Positions 22,961 to 30,322 of a stretch of DNA of 30,322 bases are shown here, one piece after another (position 1 is the stretch's first letter; each line of letters opens with the position of its first letter). The notes beneath the pieces were generated by a model, which searched no databases, was not told where the DNA came from, and saw nothing but the letters and a program-made list of their open reading frames with translations. The DNA is from Candidatus Dormiibacterota bacterium (GTDB lineage: Bacteria; Chloroflexota; Dormibacteria; Aeolococcales; Aeolococcaceae). The stretch spans positions 1 through 30,322 of the forward strand of contig JAFAJR010000091.1 of assembly GCA_019236085.1 (NCBI GenBank), in the 5' to 3' direction. The position numbers were made by a program, and so were the translations under genes.

Positions 22961-23848
22961 ATGTCTGAGCAGAACCACAAAGCGGTCGCACCAGGACACC
23001 GCGGCTATACTCCGGGCCTGGCGAACGAGGGGCCGCAAACGTCAATCCGTGGGGAACTGGCAACGTCCGATCGACCGGCTGCCGGCGACGGGTCCACCGT
23101 CGACGACGTTTCGCTCGTTCTCGCGTATCTCGACGGTGACGCCGCGGCATTCGACACGCTCTTCGGCCGCTACAATCAGCGGGTCCGCTCCGTCTGCCTG
23201 AGGTATCTCGGCGACGAGGCGGCGGCCGAGGACCTGGTGCAGGAGACCTTCTTCAACGTCATCCGTTCGCTGCACAAGGTAGGCGAGGGCTTCAACTTCG
23301 GCGCCTGGGTGCACCGCATCGCTGTGAACATCTGCCAGGACGAGCTGCGTCGCCGGAACCGCCGCGCCAGCCACGTCGCCGACCCCTCGGGCGACCCCGA
23401 GGAGCAGATGCTGAAGCTGGCCGACTCCGACCGGCACCGCAGCCCCGAGGACGCGCTGGAGATGTCATATCTGCGCCAGCTGGTGTGGCAGGTGGCGAAG
23501 AAGCTGCCGGAACGCCAGCGCATGGTGCTCACGCTCCGAGAGCTGCAGGGCCTGTCGTACTCATCCATCGCCCACGTGATGGGTATCAGCGATGCAGCAG
23601 TTGAGACGCTGCTGCACCGGGCACGCAAGCGCTTCAAGGAGGAGTACCTCCTGCTGGACACGCCGCCGGAGCATCCTGGGGATTGCGCCATCACAGCCAG
23701 GCTGCTCATGGAGAACGGACGCGACAACCTCGATGCGGTGCAACGCCGCCGGGTGGTGGACCATCTCTCGGCCTGCGCCTGGTGCCAGGCCCGCTTCCTG
23801 CCCGATGAGGCCGAGGCGGCGCCCGCGATGAGCCGCGGAGCGCGCTGA
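22961..23848 (+). CDS. ECF sigma factor with C-terminal zinc-binding anti-sigma-like motif
   Basis: The protein has sigma region 2 (about residues 55-130: AAFDTLFGRYNQRVRSVCL, DLVQETFFNVIRSLHKVG) and region 4 (about 170-225: LPERQRMVLTLRELQGLSYS, VMGISDAAVETLLHRARKRF). The C-terminal end has Cys242 and, 26 residues later, His268-x3-Cys272-x2-Cys275, the pattern of zinc-binding anti-sigma domains, fused here to the sigma factor. Start uncertain: ATG 22961 gives 295 residues, with a low-complexity N-terminus. TATACT at 23006-23011 lies within that N-terminus and a CTG at 23018 is in frame, so a shorter leaderless product is possible. It overlaps the glycerate kinase gene at its end. Confidence 0.9.
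   Translation: MSEQNHKAVAPGHRGYTPGLANEGPQTSIRGELATSDRPAAGDGSTVDDVSLVLAYLDGDAAAFDTLFGRYNQRVRSVCLRYLGDEAAAEDLVQETFFNVIRSLHKVGEGFNFGAWVHRIAVNICQDELRRRNRRASHVADPSGDPEEQMLKLADSDRHRSPEDALEMSYLRQLVWQVAKKLPERQRMVLTLRELQGLSYSSIAHVMGISDAAVETLLHRARKRFKEEYLLLDTPPEHPGDCAITARLLMENGRDNLDAVQRRRVVDHLSACAWCQARFLPDEAEAAPAMSRGAR
23006..23011 (+). promoter_or_regulatory. possible -10 box TATACT within the sigma 5' region
   Basis: TATACT is followed by six bases and an in-frame CTG (23018). The spacing equals that of the leaderless starts seen elsewhere in the window, but no -35 is clear and the start would be non-standard. Confidence 0.3.
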
Positions 23849-24981
23849 TCGATCGACCGCGCCAGGTCCTCTGCGCCCCCAACGCCTTCAAGGGGTCGCT
23901 GAGCGCAGAGGAGGTCGCCATCGCCATGGCGCTGGGGGTCGAGGATGCCGGGTTCAGCGCCCAAGCCCTACCACTGGCCGACGGCGGCGACGGCACGCTC
24001 GACGTGCTCATCGCAGCGGCCGGCGATGCCTCCAGCATCAGCCACCACACGGTACATGGGCCGCTGGGTGAGCCCGCCAGCGGCAGGGTCGGATGGCTCG
24101 GCGACGGCCGCGCGGTGGTGGAGATGGCAGACGCCGCCGGCTTGCGCCTGTTGCGCAGCGACCAGCTCGAGCCGCTGCTGGCGTCGTCCCGGGGCTGCGG
24201 CGAGTTGATCGTCGCGGCCTTGGACGGTGGTGCGACGGAGGTGATCGTCGGCGTCGGAGGCAGCGCGTCATCGGACGGCGGCGCCGGCATCCTGCAGGCG
24301 CTGGGTTCGGCGCTGCTGGACTCCGCGGGACGCGAGGTCGGGCCGGGAGCCGCCGGGCTCCTTGAGCTGGAACGCATTGATTGCCAGTCGCTGCGCCGTC
24401 TCGACGGCAGAGTGTTGGTAGCGGTCGACGTCCGCAACCCGCTGCTCGGGCCGTTTGGCGCGGCGGCGGTGTTCGGCCCTCAGAAGGGAGCCGGTGCGGC
24501 ACAGGTGGACGTCATCGAACAGGCCCTCGGCCGGCTGGCGGCCATGGCCGAGCGCGACTGCGACGCGGCTGGGCTTGCGGATGCTGACGGTGCCGGCGCG
24601 GCGGGTGGCGCCGGGTTCGGGCTGCTCGTGGCCGGGGCAGAGCTGCTGCCCGGGGCGTCGCTGGTCTGCGACGTTGCCGGCTTGACCCCGGCCTTCATCG
24701 CGGAATTCGAGCTGGTGCTCACCGGCGAGGGCCGGCTCGATTCGCAGACCTCCTTCGGCAAGGCGCCCGCCGAAGTTGCCGCCCGAGCCGTGGCGGCCGG
24801 CGTGACCGTGGCGGCCGTCGCCGGAACCGTCCTCGACCCGCTGCCGGCGATGTTCACTACAGCCGTGGGCCTGGACAGCGTCGCTGAACCGGGTGCAGAT
24901 CTCATGCGGGACGCCGCGGCGCTGGTGCGCCTCGCCGCCGCCGAGGCCGTCAGGCGGGTGCTGGGCTCAGGCGCTCAGTAG
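23845..24981 (+). CDS. glxK: glycerate 2-kinase (GlxK/GckA type)
   Basis: The 378-residue protein has the glycerate kinase type I pattern: APNAFKGSL near the start, PLADGGDGTLDVL, VIVGVGGSASSDGGAGILQA, and late VLTGEGRLDSQTSFGKAP. It phosphorylates D-glycerate to 2-phosphoglycerate with ATP. The first ATG is at 23926, but the conserved N-terminus lies upstream of it; the frame is open only back to the TGA at 23806, and contains no ATG, GTG or TTG. The best start is CTG 23845, which overlaps the sigma stop (CTGA) and has GGAG four bases upstream. The gene converges with ilvE, overlapping by seven bases at the stops. Confidence 0.92.
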   Translation: MIDRPRQVLCAPNAFKGSLSAEEVAIAMALGVEDAGFSAQALPLADGGDGTLDVLIAAAGDASSISHHTVHGPLGEPASGRVGWLGDGRAVVEMADAAGLRLLRSDQLEPLLASSRGCGELIVAALDGGATEVIVGVGGSASSDGGAGILQALGSALLDSAGREVGPGAAGLLELERIDCQSLRRLDGRVLVAVDVRNPLLGPFGAAAVFGPQKGAGAAQVDVIEQALGRLAAMAERDCDAAGLADADGAGAAGGAGFGLLVAGAELLPGASLVCDVAGLTPAFIAEFELVLTGEGRLDSQTSFGKAPAEVAARAVAAGVTVAAVAGTVLDPLPAMFTTAVGLDSVAEPGADLMRDAAALVRLAAAEAVRRVLGSGAQ

Positions 24982-25931
24982 ACGGGGGTCAGCCAGTCGA
25001 GGTACTTGGCGTCCTTGCCGCTGACCACTCCCTGGTACATCGACTGCAGGCGCATGGTCAGCGGTCCGGGCTCGCCGTCACCCACCGCGCGGCGATCCAC
25101 CTCGACCACGGGAGCCACCTGCGCCCCGGTGCCCACGAAGAAGACCTCGTCTGAGTTGTACAGCTCGGTGCGGTCGATGGAACGCTCCAGCACCTCGACA
25201 CCCATCTCCTCGAGCATGAGATGCATCACGGTCTGCCGCGTGATGCCCTCCAGGATGTTGTCCGACGGCGGCGGCGTGATCACCTGGCCCTTGCGCACGA
25301 TGAAGATGTTCTCGGCGCTTCCCTCGGCGACGTGACCGTCATGCGTGAGCATGATGGCTTCGTCGAAACCCGCTTGCAGGGCCTCGCTTTTTGCCAGTGC
25401 GGAGTTCACGTACAGCCCGGTGCACTTGGTGCGCACGGGGGCCATGGTGTCGTCGATTCGCCGCCATGACGAGACCATGGTGCGGATGCCCTCGGTGCCG
25501 ACGTACGGTCCCATGGGCGCGGTGACGATGGCGAAGCTGTCGCTGACGTCGTGCAGCTTCACGCCGATGATCTCGTCAGCCTTGAAGCAGAGCGGCCGGA
25601 TGTACGAGTCCTCGCGGTATTCGTTGCGCCGCAGCAGCTCCATGCTGATGGCGCACAGCTCCGGGATGGAGTGCGGGATCGTCATCTGCATGGTGCGCGC
25701 GTTCTGCAGCATCCGCTCGAAGTGCTCCGGCAGACGCAGCACATAGAGCTGGGAACGCTCGACGTTCCAGTACGCCCGGATGCCTTCGAAGATGCCGGTG
25801 CCGTAGTTGAGCGCATGGGTCAGCAGGCCGATCTTGGCGTCGGCGTAATGCGTGTACGCGCCGTTGAAGAACACCCACGACTGCTCTCGCCGGGTGGCTG
25901 CGTCAAGGCGGACCGGGGCCGTCTGGGTCAT
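24975..25931 (-). CDS. ilvE: branched-chain amino acid aminotransferase
   Basis: The 318-residue fold-type IV PLP enzyme has catalytic Lys169 in RTKCTGLYVNSALAKSEAL, the N-terminal HALNYGTGIFEGIRAY, YIRPLCFKADEIIG, the AEGSAENIFIV cofactor-binding stretch and the late ILEGITRQTVMHLM. It performs the last step of Leu, Ile and Val synthesis, or the first of their breakdown, with 2-oxoglutarate/glutamate. ATG 25931 is preceded by TACGCT ten bases upstream on the minus strand. No other ilv genes are near. It is divergent from pckA. Confidence 0.96.
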   Translation of the reverse strand: MTQTAPVRLDAATRREQSWVFFNGAYTHYADAKIGLLTHALNYGTGIFEGIRAYWNVERSQLYVLRLPEHFERMLQNARTMQMTIPHSIPELCAISMELLRRNEYREDSYIRPLCFKADEIIGVKLHDVSDSFAIVTAPMGPYVGTEGIRTMVSSWRRIDDTMAPVRTKCTGLYVNSALAKSEALQAGFDEAIMLTHDGHVAEGSAENIFIVRKGQVITPPPSDNILEGITRQTVMHLMLEEMGVEVLERSIDRTELYNSDEVFFVGTGAQVAPVVEVDRRAVGDGEPGPLTMRLQSMYQGVVSGKDAKYLDWLTPVY

Positions 25932-25941
25932 ACGGCAGGCA

Positions 25942-25947
25942 AGCGTA
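25942..25947 (-). promoter_or_regulatory. -10 box TACGCT of ilvE
   Basis: On the minus strand TACGCT is followed by ten bases and the ATG, which would leave a leader of only two or three bases. Confidence 0.38.
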
Positions 25948-25998
25948 CAACCTGGGGAAGACAGCGGTGTCGCGGAACTGTTTGCGCGGACCGTTTGT

Positions 25999-26004
25999 TA
26001 TGCT
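25999..26004 (+). promoter_or_regulatory. candidate -10 box of pckA
   Basis: TATGCT sits about 78 bases before the pckA ATG, in the 150-base region between the divergent ilvE and pckA genes. A -35 partner is not clear. The ATG at 26007, only two bases after this box and in frame with pckA, is not preferred because the start at 26082 has its own ribosome site. Confidence 0.35.
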
Positions 26005-26081
26005 CCATGACAGATCAATCACCGGGCCGTAGCTGCGTTCGGGACGCGGGGGGGTGGATCGGCCGGGGAGATGGAGGCGCC

Positions 26082-27641
26082 ATGACCGACGTTGTGAAGA
26101 CCCGCCCAGCTTCGCTGCCCGAAGCCCGGTCCATCCGGTGGAACCCCTCGCCCGCGGAGCTGCGCGATCTGACGTCGCGTATGCCCAACGCCAAGCACAC
26201 CGAGTACGACAACTACAACGTGCAGACCCGCGTTGTGTCACGCAGCAAGGGCAGCACCTACATCATCACAGACCATCCCGAAGAGCACAGCGATCAGACG
26301 GTGAGCAGCGAGGAAGGGCAGCGGATCGCTGACCGGCAGAACGAGTACATCCGCAACCAGGACATGCTGGTGGTGGACGGGTACATCGGCAACGACCCGG
26401 AGTTCCGCGTCCCGGCGCGGCTGTACATCGAGGCCGCGAACGCGAACATCGCCGGCATGCAGCGCTGGCTCTATTTCGACGCCGACGGCGCCGGTGAGGA
26501 CTTCGAACCCCGCCTCACCATCATCTACACGCCCAACCTCGAAGCACCCGGGTATCCCAGCGACCGCGTCATCGCGGTGGACCTCGAGGCCGGCGTCACC
26601 CGCGTGCTGAACAGCGACTACTTCGGCGAGTCCAAGAAGGGCGGACTCCGCATGTGGAACAAGCTCACCTACGACCGCGGCGGCCTCTCGCTGCACGCCG
26701 GCTGCAAGGTGGTGCCCACGGACCGGGGCGAGCAGGCGATGCTCATCATCGGTCTGTCCGGCACCGGCAAGACCACCACCACCTTCACGCGCCAGAACGA
26801 GAGCAAACCGGTGCAGGACGACTTCGTCGCGCTATACCCGGGCGGCCACGTGGTGGCCACCGAGAACGGTTGCTTCGCCAAGACCTTCGCGCTGGACCCG
26901 AAGTTCGAGCCCACCATCCATGGCGCTGTGTGCAAGCCCGAGGCGTACCTCGAGAACGTGTCGCAGAACGAGGCCGGAACTGTCGACTTCTTCGACACCT
27001 CCTACACGCCGAACGGCCGCGCCGTCTTCCGGATGGATGCGCTCGGCTGGCACAAGGACGCCCGCCAGGTGCAGGCGGTGCAGCACCTGCTGATCCTCAA
27101 CCGCAACGAGAACATCATCCCCGCCGTGGCTCGCCTGACCCGTGAGCAGGCGGCGCTGTACTTCATGCTGGGCGAGACCCAGGGGACGTCTGCAGGCGGC
27201 AAGGACGAGGAGGGCAAGTTCCTCCGGGTGCCGGGCACCAACCCCTTCTTCCCGCTGCGCCACGAGCAGCAGGGCAACCGCTTCCTCGAGCTGATGGACA
27301 GCTGCAACTTCGCGGTCTATCTGCTGAACACCGGCCGCATCGGCGGCCCCGAGGGAGAAGCCAGCAGCAAGAAGGTGACCATCCCCTACTCGAGCGCTGT
27401 GGTGAAGGCCATCGCCGAGGGCACCATCCAATGGGAGGCCGACCCGGACTTCGGCTACGAGGTGGCGAGCGCCGTGCCCGGCATCGACGACCCCGAGATC
27501 CTGCAGCCGAAGAAGCTCTACCAGCGGACCGGCCGCGGCGACGAGTACGCCTCCATCGTGGAGCGGCTCAAGGGCGAGCGCCGGGCATACCTGGAGAAGT
27601 TCCCCGGGCTGCGCGACGAGATCGTCGCCGCCGTCGCCTGA
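26082..27641 (+). CDS. pckA: phosphoenolpyruvate carboxykinase (ATP)
   Basis: The 519-residue enzyme converts oxaloacetate plus ATP to PEP, CO2 and ADP, the entry step of gluconeogenesis. P-loop GLSGTGKTTT (224-233) is intact. Likely catalytic positions by comparison with the E. coli enzyme: Arg54 (SRSKG), Lys185/186 (ESKKGG), His205 (SLHAGC), Asp246/247 (QDDF), Arg313 (NGRAVF). Surrounding sequence differs from the proteobacterial form, for example SRSKGSTYII where GRSPKDKYIV is usual, so this belongs to a divergent branch. ATG 26082 has GGAGG four bases upstream. Gene order with glycerate kinase suggests a gluconeogenesis/C2-C3 theme, but ilvE lies between on the other strand. Confidence 0.93.
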   Translation: MTDVVKTRPASLPEARSIRWNPSPAELRDLTSRMPNAKHTEYDNYNVQTRVVSRSKGSTYIITDHPEEHSDQTVSSEEGQRIADRQNEYIRNQDMLVVDGYIGNDPEFRVPARLYIEAANANIAGMQRWLYFDADGAGEDFEPRLTIIYTPNLEAPGYPSDRVIAVDLEAGVTRVLNSDYFGESKKGGLRMWNKLTYDRGGLSLHAGCKVVPTDRGEQAMLIIGLSGTGKTTTTFTRQNESKPVQDDFVALYPGGHVVATENGCFAKTFALDPKFEPTIHGAVCKPEAYLENVSQNEAGTVDFFDTSYTPNGRAVFRMDALGWHKDARQVQAVQHLLILNRNENIIPAVARLTREQAALYFMLGETQGTSAGGKDEEGKFLRVPGTNPFFPLRHEQQGNRFLELMDSCNFAVYLLNTGRIGGPEGEASSKKVTIPYSSAVVKAIAEGTIQWEADPDFGYEVASAVPGIDDPEILQPKKLYQRTGRGDEYASIVERLKGERRAYLEKFPGLRDEIVAAVA

Positions 27642-27700
27642 TCCCGCGTCCCGGCGGCCGTAACAGGACCGCCACAAGCGAGCGCCGGAACCCGGGCTGA

Positions 27701-27718
27701 CGTCACCGCCGGGTGACG
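27701..27718 (+). terminator. hairpin after pckA
   Basis: CGTCACC (27701-27707) and GGTGACG (27712-27718) form a perfect seven-base-pair stem around GCCG, 60 bases after the pckA stop. No T run follows. Confidence 0.45.
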
Positions 27719-27750
27719 GCCCCGACCCGGCTTCATCGAAACCGGGATCA

Positions 27751-27766
27751 CCACACACTGGTGTGG
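27751..27766 (+). repeat. inverted repeat before the surface protein gene
   Basis: CCACAC (27751-27756) and GTGTGG (27761-27766) surround ACTG. The repeat lies just upstream of the ATG at 27782 and includes an alternative in-frame GTG (27761). It may be an operator or a leader hairpin. Confidence 0.35.
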
Positions 27767-27781
27767 GTCACTCTTGCGGCG

Positions 27782-30322
27782 ATGCTCCCCCGGCACAGGC
27801 GCTCTACGCTCCTCGCACCTGCCGTCGCCGCTTCGCTGCTGCTCGTGGCCTCGATGTCGGCGCTCGCCGCCGGCAGCGCCACCCTCTTCCCCAACGGCAC
27901 CAGCGGCGCCAGGGCCAACACCGAGTGGCGGACCAACGTCTCAGGTGGCGGCGTCGCGATTCGGCGCACCCTGCTCCACGCCTACCTGGTAGGCGGCGAG
28001 TACCTGGTCATGGGCTCGAGCGCCATGGGTCAGGGATCGGCCGACATCCTGGTGTGGGACCCCGGGCTAGTCACGGGTCCGATCGGGAATGAGACCATCC
28101 CGGGCACCGCGTCATTCAGCTGCGCCGCCCAGCGATCCGGCAGCGGCGACACCAACCAGGGCGTCATCGCCAGCCGCGCCGAGGAGCTTGCCGGTTCTGA
28201 CACGGTCCCGCTCGGCGGGGTGACCAACGGCTACGACCCGTGCTACTACCAGGCCCCGTCGACGGGCATCTACTCGATAGCTGTCGTCGGTCCGGCGGGC
28301 TTGAACGCGAACGCCGACGGCAGCATCGGCGCCGACGTCGGCCTCACCAACGCCAATGACTTCAGCGCCGCCCAGGGTTCGTCGATCGCAGCCTGGGACG
28401 TCACGGTGCGCAGCGACATCACCAACGCGAGCTCGACCCAGACCGGGCGTGTGTTCACGTACGTCCTGGCGAACTTCACCGGCGGCAACGGGCTTCCCGT
28501 GTACTCGACCACCTACGTCGTCACCCAGGACGGCTACCAGTACCGCGTTGACGACCGCGGCATCGACCCCAACGGCTGGTTGCAGTATGCCAACCAGGTC
28601 GGCTTCCTCGACCCCGACGGCGTGACACCGCTTGACCACGACGCGGTGGGGGCCCCCGGCCCCGAACTCACATCGCTGGATGGCGGCGTCCAGCTGGCGC
28701 CACCGCAGTTCCCCATGTTCTTCGAGCCGCCGGACAACAGCACGCTGACAGCGCTCGGGATCCCGCTCACCACCACCGCCCCTGGGGTGAGCAACGTCAG
28801 CTTCGCGGGCAGCCAGAGCGGCAGCACCTCCTACTACTCGACGGGCGGCACGTTCTCGCTCACCGCGAGCCAGCGCGGCGTGTACCAGATAGTGATCAGC
28901 CGCGACGGCGTCAACTTCGACCCCACCAACCCGCTGAACCGCGTGCTTCGCGCTGCGGTGCCTGCGGGCGTGAGCACCGCAAGCTGGGACGGCAAGGACA
29001 ACAGTGGCAATTACTTCCCCAGCGGCGCCAGCTATCCCTTCCACGTCACGCTGCAGGGCGGCGAGTATCACTTCGCCTTCTTCGACGTTGAGAACGACGT
29101 CCCGGGCGGTCCGACCATCACGTTGCTCAATCCTCCGGGCGGCACCTGCCCGGCGCTCAACGGTGGCTGCCACGCGGGTTTCTACGACGACCGCGGCTAC
29201 ACCACGACGAGCGGCAGCACGGTCGGCACGCCCGGCTCGGTGCTGTGCGGCAACGGCCCGCCGTCCGTGGACCACAGCGATCCCATCCTCGGGTTCGACA
29301 CCAGTAGCAACCAGCGCTCCTTCGGCGCACTCAGCGGCGGCAACACCAACGCTCCCTGCACCGGGAGCTTCGGCGACGACAAGGACCTCGACCTGTGGAC
29401 GTATTTCCCGTCGGCCGTGCAGTCCAGCTTGCTGACGATCGTGCCCACGGCGGACATCGCCGTCACCGACATGGTGAACAACGCGACTCCGAACTACGGC
29501 ACCGACGTGACGTTCACCGTGACCGCGGCTGACAACGGGCCGGAGAACGCCACAGGTGTCGCGCTCAGCGATCTGCTCCCAACCGGCCTCACCTACGTCA
29601 GCAGCACCGTCACGCAGGGCTCGTACGACCCCTCGACCGGCACCTGGACGGTGGGTGCGGTGAACAACGGCAGCAACGCCACGCTCACCATCACCGCGCA
29701 GGTGAGCAGCACCGCACAGCTGACCGATACCGCAACCAAGACGGCAGAGGATCAGACTGACCCGGTCTCATCCAACAACAGCGCAAGCGCGACGGTGAAC
29801 CCGGCGTCGGCCGACATTGCGGTGACGGATGCAGTCAACAACGCGACGCCGTCAGTCGGCATCAACGTCACGTTCACGGTGACTGCCACGAATGACGGCC
29901 CCAGCAATGCGACCGGCGTGGTGATCACCGACCTGCTGCCGAGCGGCATAATGTTCGTCACCGCCGCACCGGCCGCCGGCACGTCCTACAACGCCACGAC
30001 CGGCGCGTGGTCCATCGGCCCGCTGGCCGACGGCGCACAGAAGACTCTCCTGCTCACCGGAACCGTCACGCAGCAGGGGGCCATCACCGACATTGCGACC
30101 CGCACAGCGAGCTCGCCACCGGATCCCAACCCGGCCAACGACCGCGCAAGCGCTGTGGTCAATGCTCCGGAGGCGGACCTCGCGATCACGCTCACAGCTC
30201 CTGCCACGCTCCCCGCAGGCGGTAGCGGTGATTACGCCATCACTGTCACAAACAACGGACCCACACCGGCCTCCGGTCCCATCACTGTGACTGACACGCT
30301 GCCCGCGGGTGCGACGTACACC
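27782..30322 (+). CDS. exported surface protein with DUF11 repeats (3' end outside window)
   Basis: 847 codons are open to the window edge. Residues 1-29 form a signal peptide (basic LPRHRRST, hydrophobic AVAASLLLVASMSALA, cut near ALA-AG). A unique region (about 30-556) has many Gly, Ser, Thr, Asn and Tyr residues and several cysteines (such as PGGTCPALNGGCHAGF), resembling secreted adhesin or matrix domains. From residue 557 come DUF11 units (TIGR01451 type), two complete and one partial, each with VTFTVTAxNxGP and a LPTGLTYVSS-like strand. Such proteins are often attached to the cell surface by a C-terminal anchor, not visible here. ATG 27782 is chosen for the signal peptide; GTG 27761 is in frame. 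Confidence 0.88.
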   Translation, partial: MLPRHRRSTLLAPAVAASLLLVASMSALAAGSATLFPNGTSGARANTEWRTNVSGGGVAIRRTLLHAYLVGGEYLVMGSSAMGQGSADILVWDPGLVTGPIGNETIPGTASFSCAAQRSGSGDTNQGVIASRAEELAGSDTVPLGGVTNGYDPCYYQAPSTGIYSIAVVGPAGLNANADGSIGADVGLTNANDFSAAQGSSIAAWDVTVRSDITNASSTQTGRVFTYVLANFTGGNGLPVYSTTYVVTQDGYQYRVDDRGIDPNGWLQYANQVGFLDPDGVTPLDHDAVGAPGPELTSLDGGVQLAPPQFPMFFEPPDNSTLTALGIPLTTTAPGVSNVSFAGSQSGSTSYYSTGGTFSLTASQRGVYQIVISRDGVNFDPTNPLNRVLRAAVPAGVSTASWDGKDNSGNYFPSGASYPFHVTLQGGEYHFAFFDVENDVPGGPTITLLNPPGGTCPALNGGCHAGFYDDRGYTTTSGSTVGTPGSVLCGNGPPSVDHSDPILGFDTSSNQRSFGALSGGNTNAPCTGSFGDDKDLDLWTYFPSAVQSSLLTIVPTADIAVTDMVNNATPNYGTDVTFTVTAADNGPENATGVALSDLLPTGLTYVSSTVTQGSYDPSTGTWTVGAVNNGSNATLTITAQVSSTAQLTDTATKTAEDQTDPVSSNNSASATVNPASADIAVTDAVNNATPSVGINVTFTVTATNDGPSNATGVVITDLLPSGIMFVTAAPAAGTSYNATTGAWSIGPLADGAQKTLLLTGTVTQQGAITDIATRTASSPPDPNPANDRASAVVNAPEADLAITLTAPATLPAGGSGDYAITVTNNGPTPASGPITVTDTLPAGATYT
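29450..30322 (+). repeat. tandem DUF11 repeat units (about 360 bases each)
   Basis: Unit 1 starts at 29450 (ADIAVTDMVNNATP), unit 2 at 29810 (ADIAVTDAVNNATP), unit 3 at 30173 (ADLAITLTAP). Spacing is 120 and 121 residues. Units 1 and 2 are much closer to each other than to unit 3, and differ mainly at silent or conservative sites. Each is expected to be an immunoglobulin-like beta sandwich. Confidence 0.85.

Noticed and set aside
25551..26081. Upstream extension of the pckA frame
   Set aside because: It is antisense to ilvE and lacks a ribosome site; GGAGG supports the start at 26082.
26005..26081. Possible structured leader or riboswitch before pckA
   Set aside because: Imperfect CCGGGCCG/CGGCCGGGG pairing can be drawn near the ribosome site, but no known riboswitch core is visible and such pairing is common in GC-rich DNA.
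28112..29275. Minus-strand open frame of 387 codons opposite the DUF11 gene
   Set aside because: The product is low-complexity (Val/Ala/Gly/Arg) and antisense to a protein with signal peptide and recognisable repeats.

Overview
The window is a gene-dense, GC-rich chromosomal segment (strong G/C at third codon positions; GC not computed) from a free-living bacterium. I see no tRNA, rRNA, CRISPR array, insertion sequence or phage module. The content points to a Terrabacteria-type organism, most likely Chloroflexota/Dormibacterota-like or a deep Actinomycetota: a HrcA/CIRCE-controlled GroEL whose tail ends in MPEY instead of GGM repeats, an F420-associated zincin, a TIGR03086/maleylpyruvate-isomerase-fold protein, ATP-type PEPCK, ECF41 sigma, DUF11 surface protein, many GTG/TTG starts, and several genes whose start codon lies 5-8 bases after a TANNNT -10 box (leaderless mRNAs). 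The taxonomic call is inference.

Layout. 1-1560: tail of an unknown gene, a small lipoprotein, a small acidic protein and a vapBC toxin-antitoxin pair with a visible promoter and double operator. 1586-3343: groEL with terminator and CIRCE. 3392-5038: a cupin/VOC gene pair and, divergently, a membrane protein with a PH-like core. 5074-7804: PadR regulator with its own operator, a multi-pass membrane protein and a cytochrome P450. 7862-8743: a TY-Chap/YbjN-type protein ending in a perfect hairpin shared with the next, convergent unit.

8754-11699: an ABC-2 exporter (ATPase + permease) divergent from an ECF41 (SigJ-like) sigma gene. The intergenic region holds two back-to-back copies of TGTCACA-N16-CGTC, the ECF41 promoter signature as I recall it, one facing each operon. 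This is the strongest regulatory signal in the window and implies that the sigma factor controls itself and the exporter.

11674-16820: a 2-hydroxyacid dehydrogenase, a UPF0104 flippase-like protein, a DUF2269 protein, and on the other strand a run of membrane or small proteins (YraQ-type permease, DinB/MDMPI-fold protein, small membrane protein, an overlapping acidic/basic small-protein pair). 16859-18394: a membrane diguanylate cyclase. 18502-22217: a plus-strand cluster of HSDL2-like SDR, F420-associated zincin, AtuA-like protein (DUF1446) and its separately encoded C-terminal domain, probably a catabolic unit for branched or terpenoid acids. 22246-23848: a SHOCT-tailed duplicated-domain protein divergent from an ECF sigma factor carrying a C-terminal zinc-binding anti-sigma-like motif. 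23845-27641: central metabolism (glycerate 2-kinase apparently starting at CTG, branched-chain aminotransferase, PEP carboxykinase). 27782-end: an exported surface protein with tandem DUF11 repeats, cut by the window edge.
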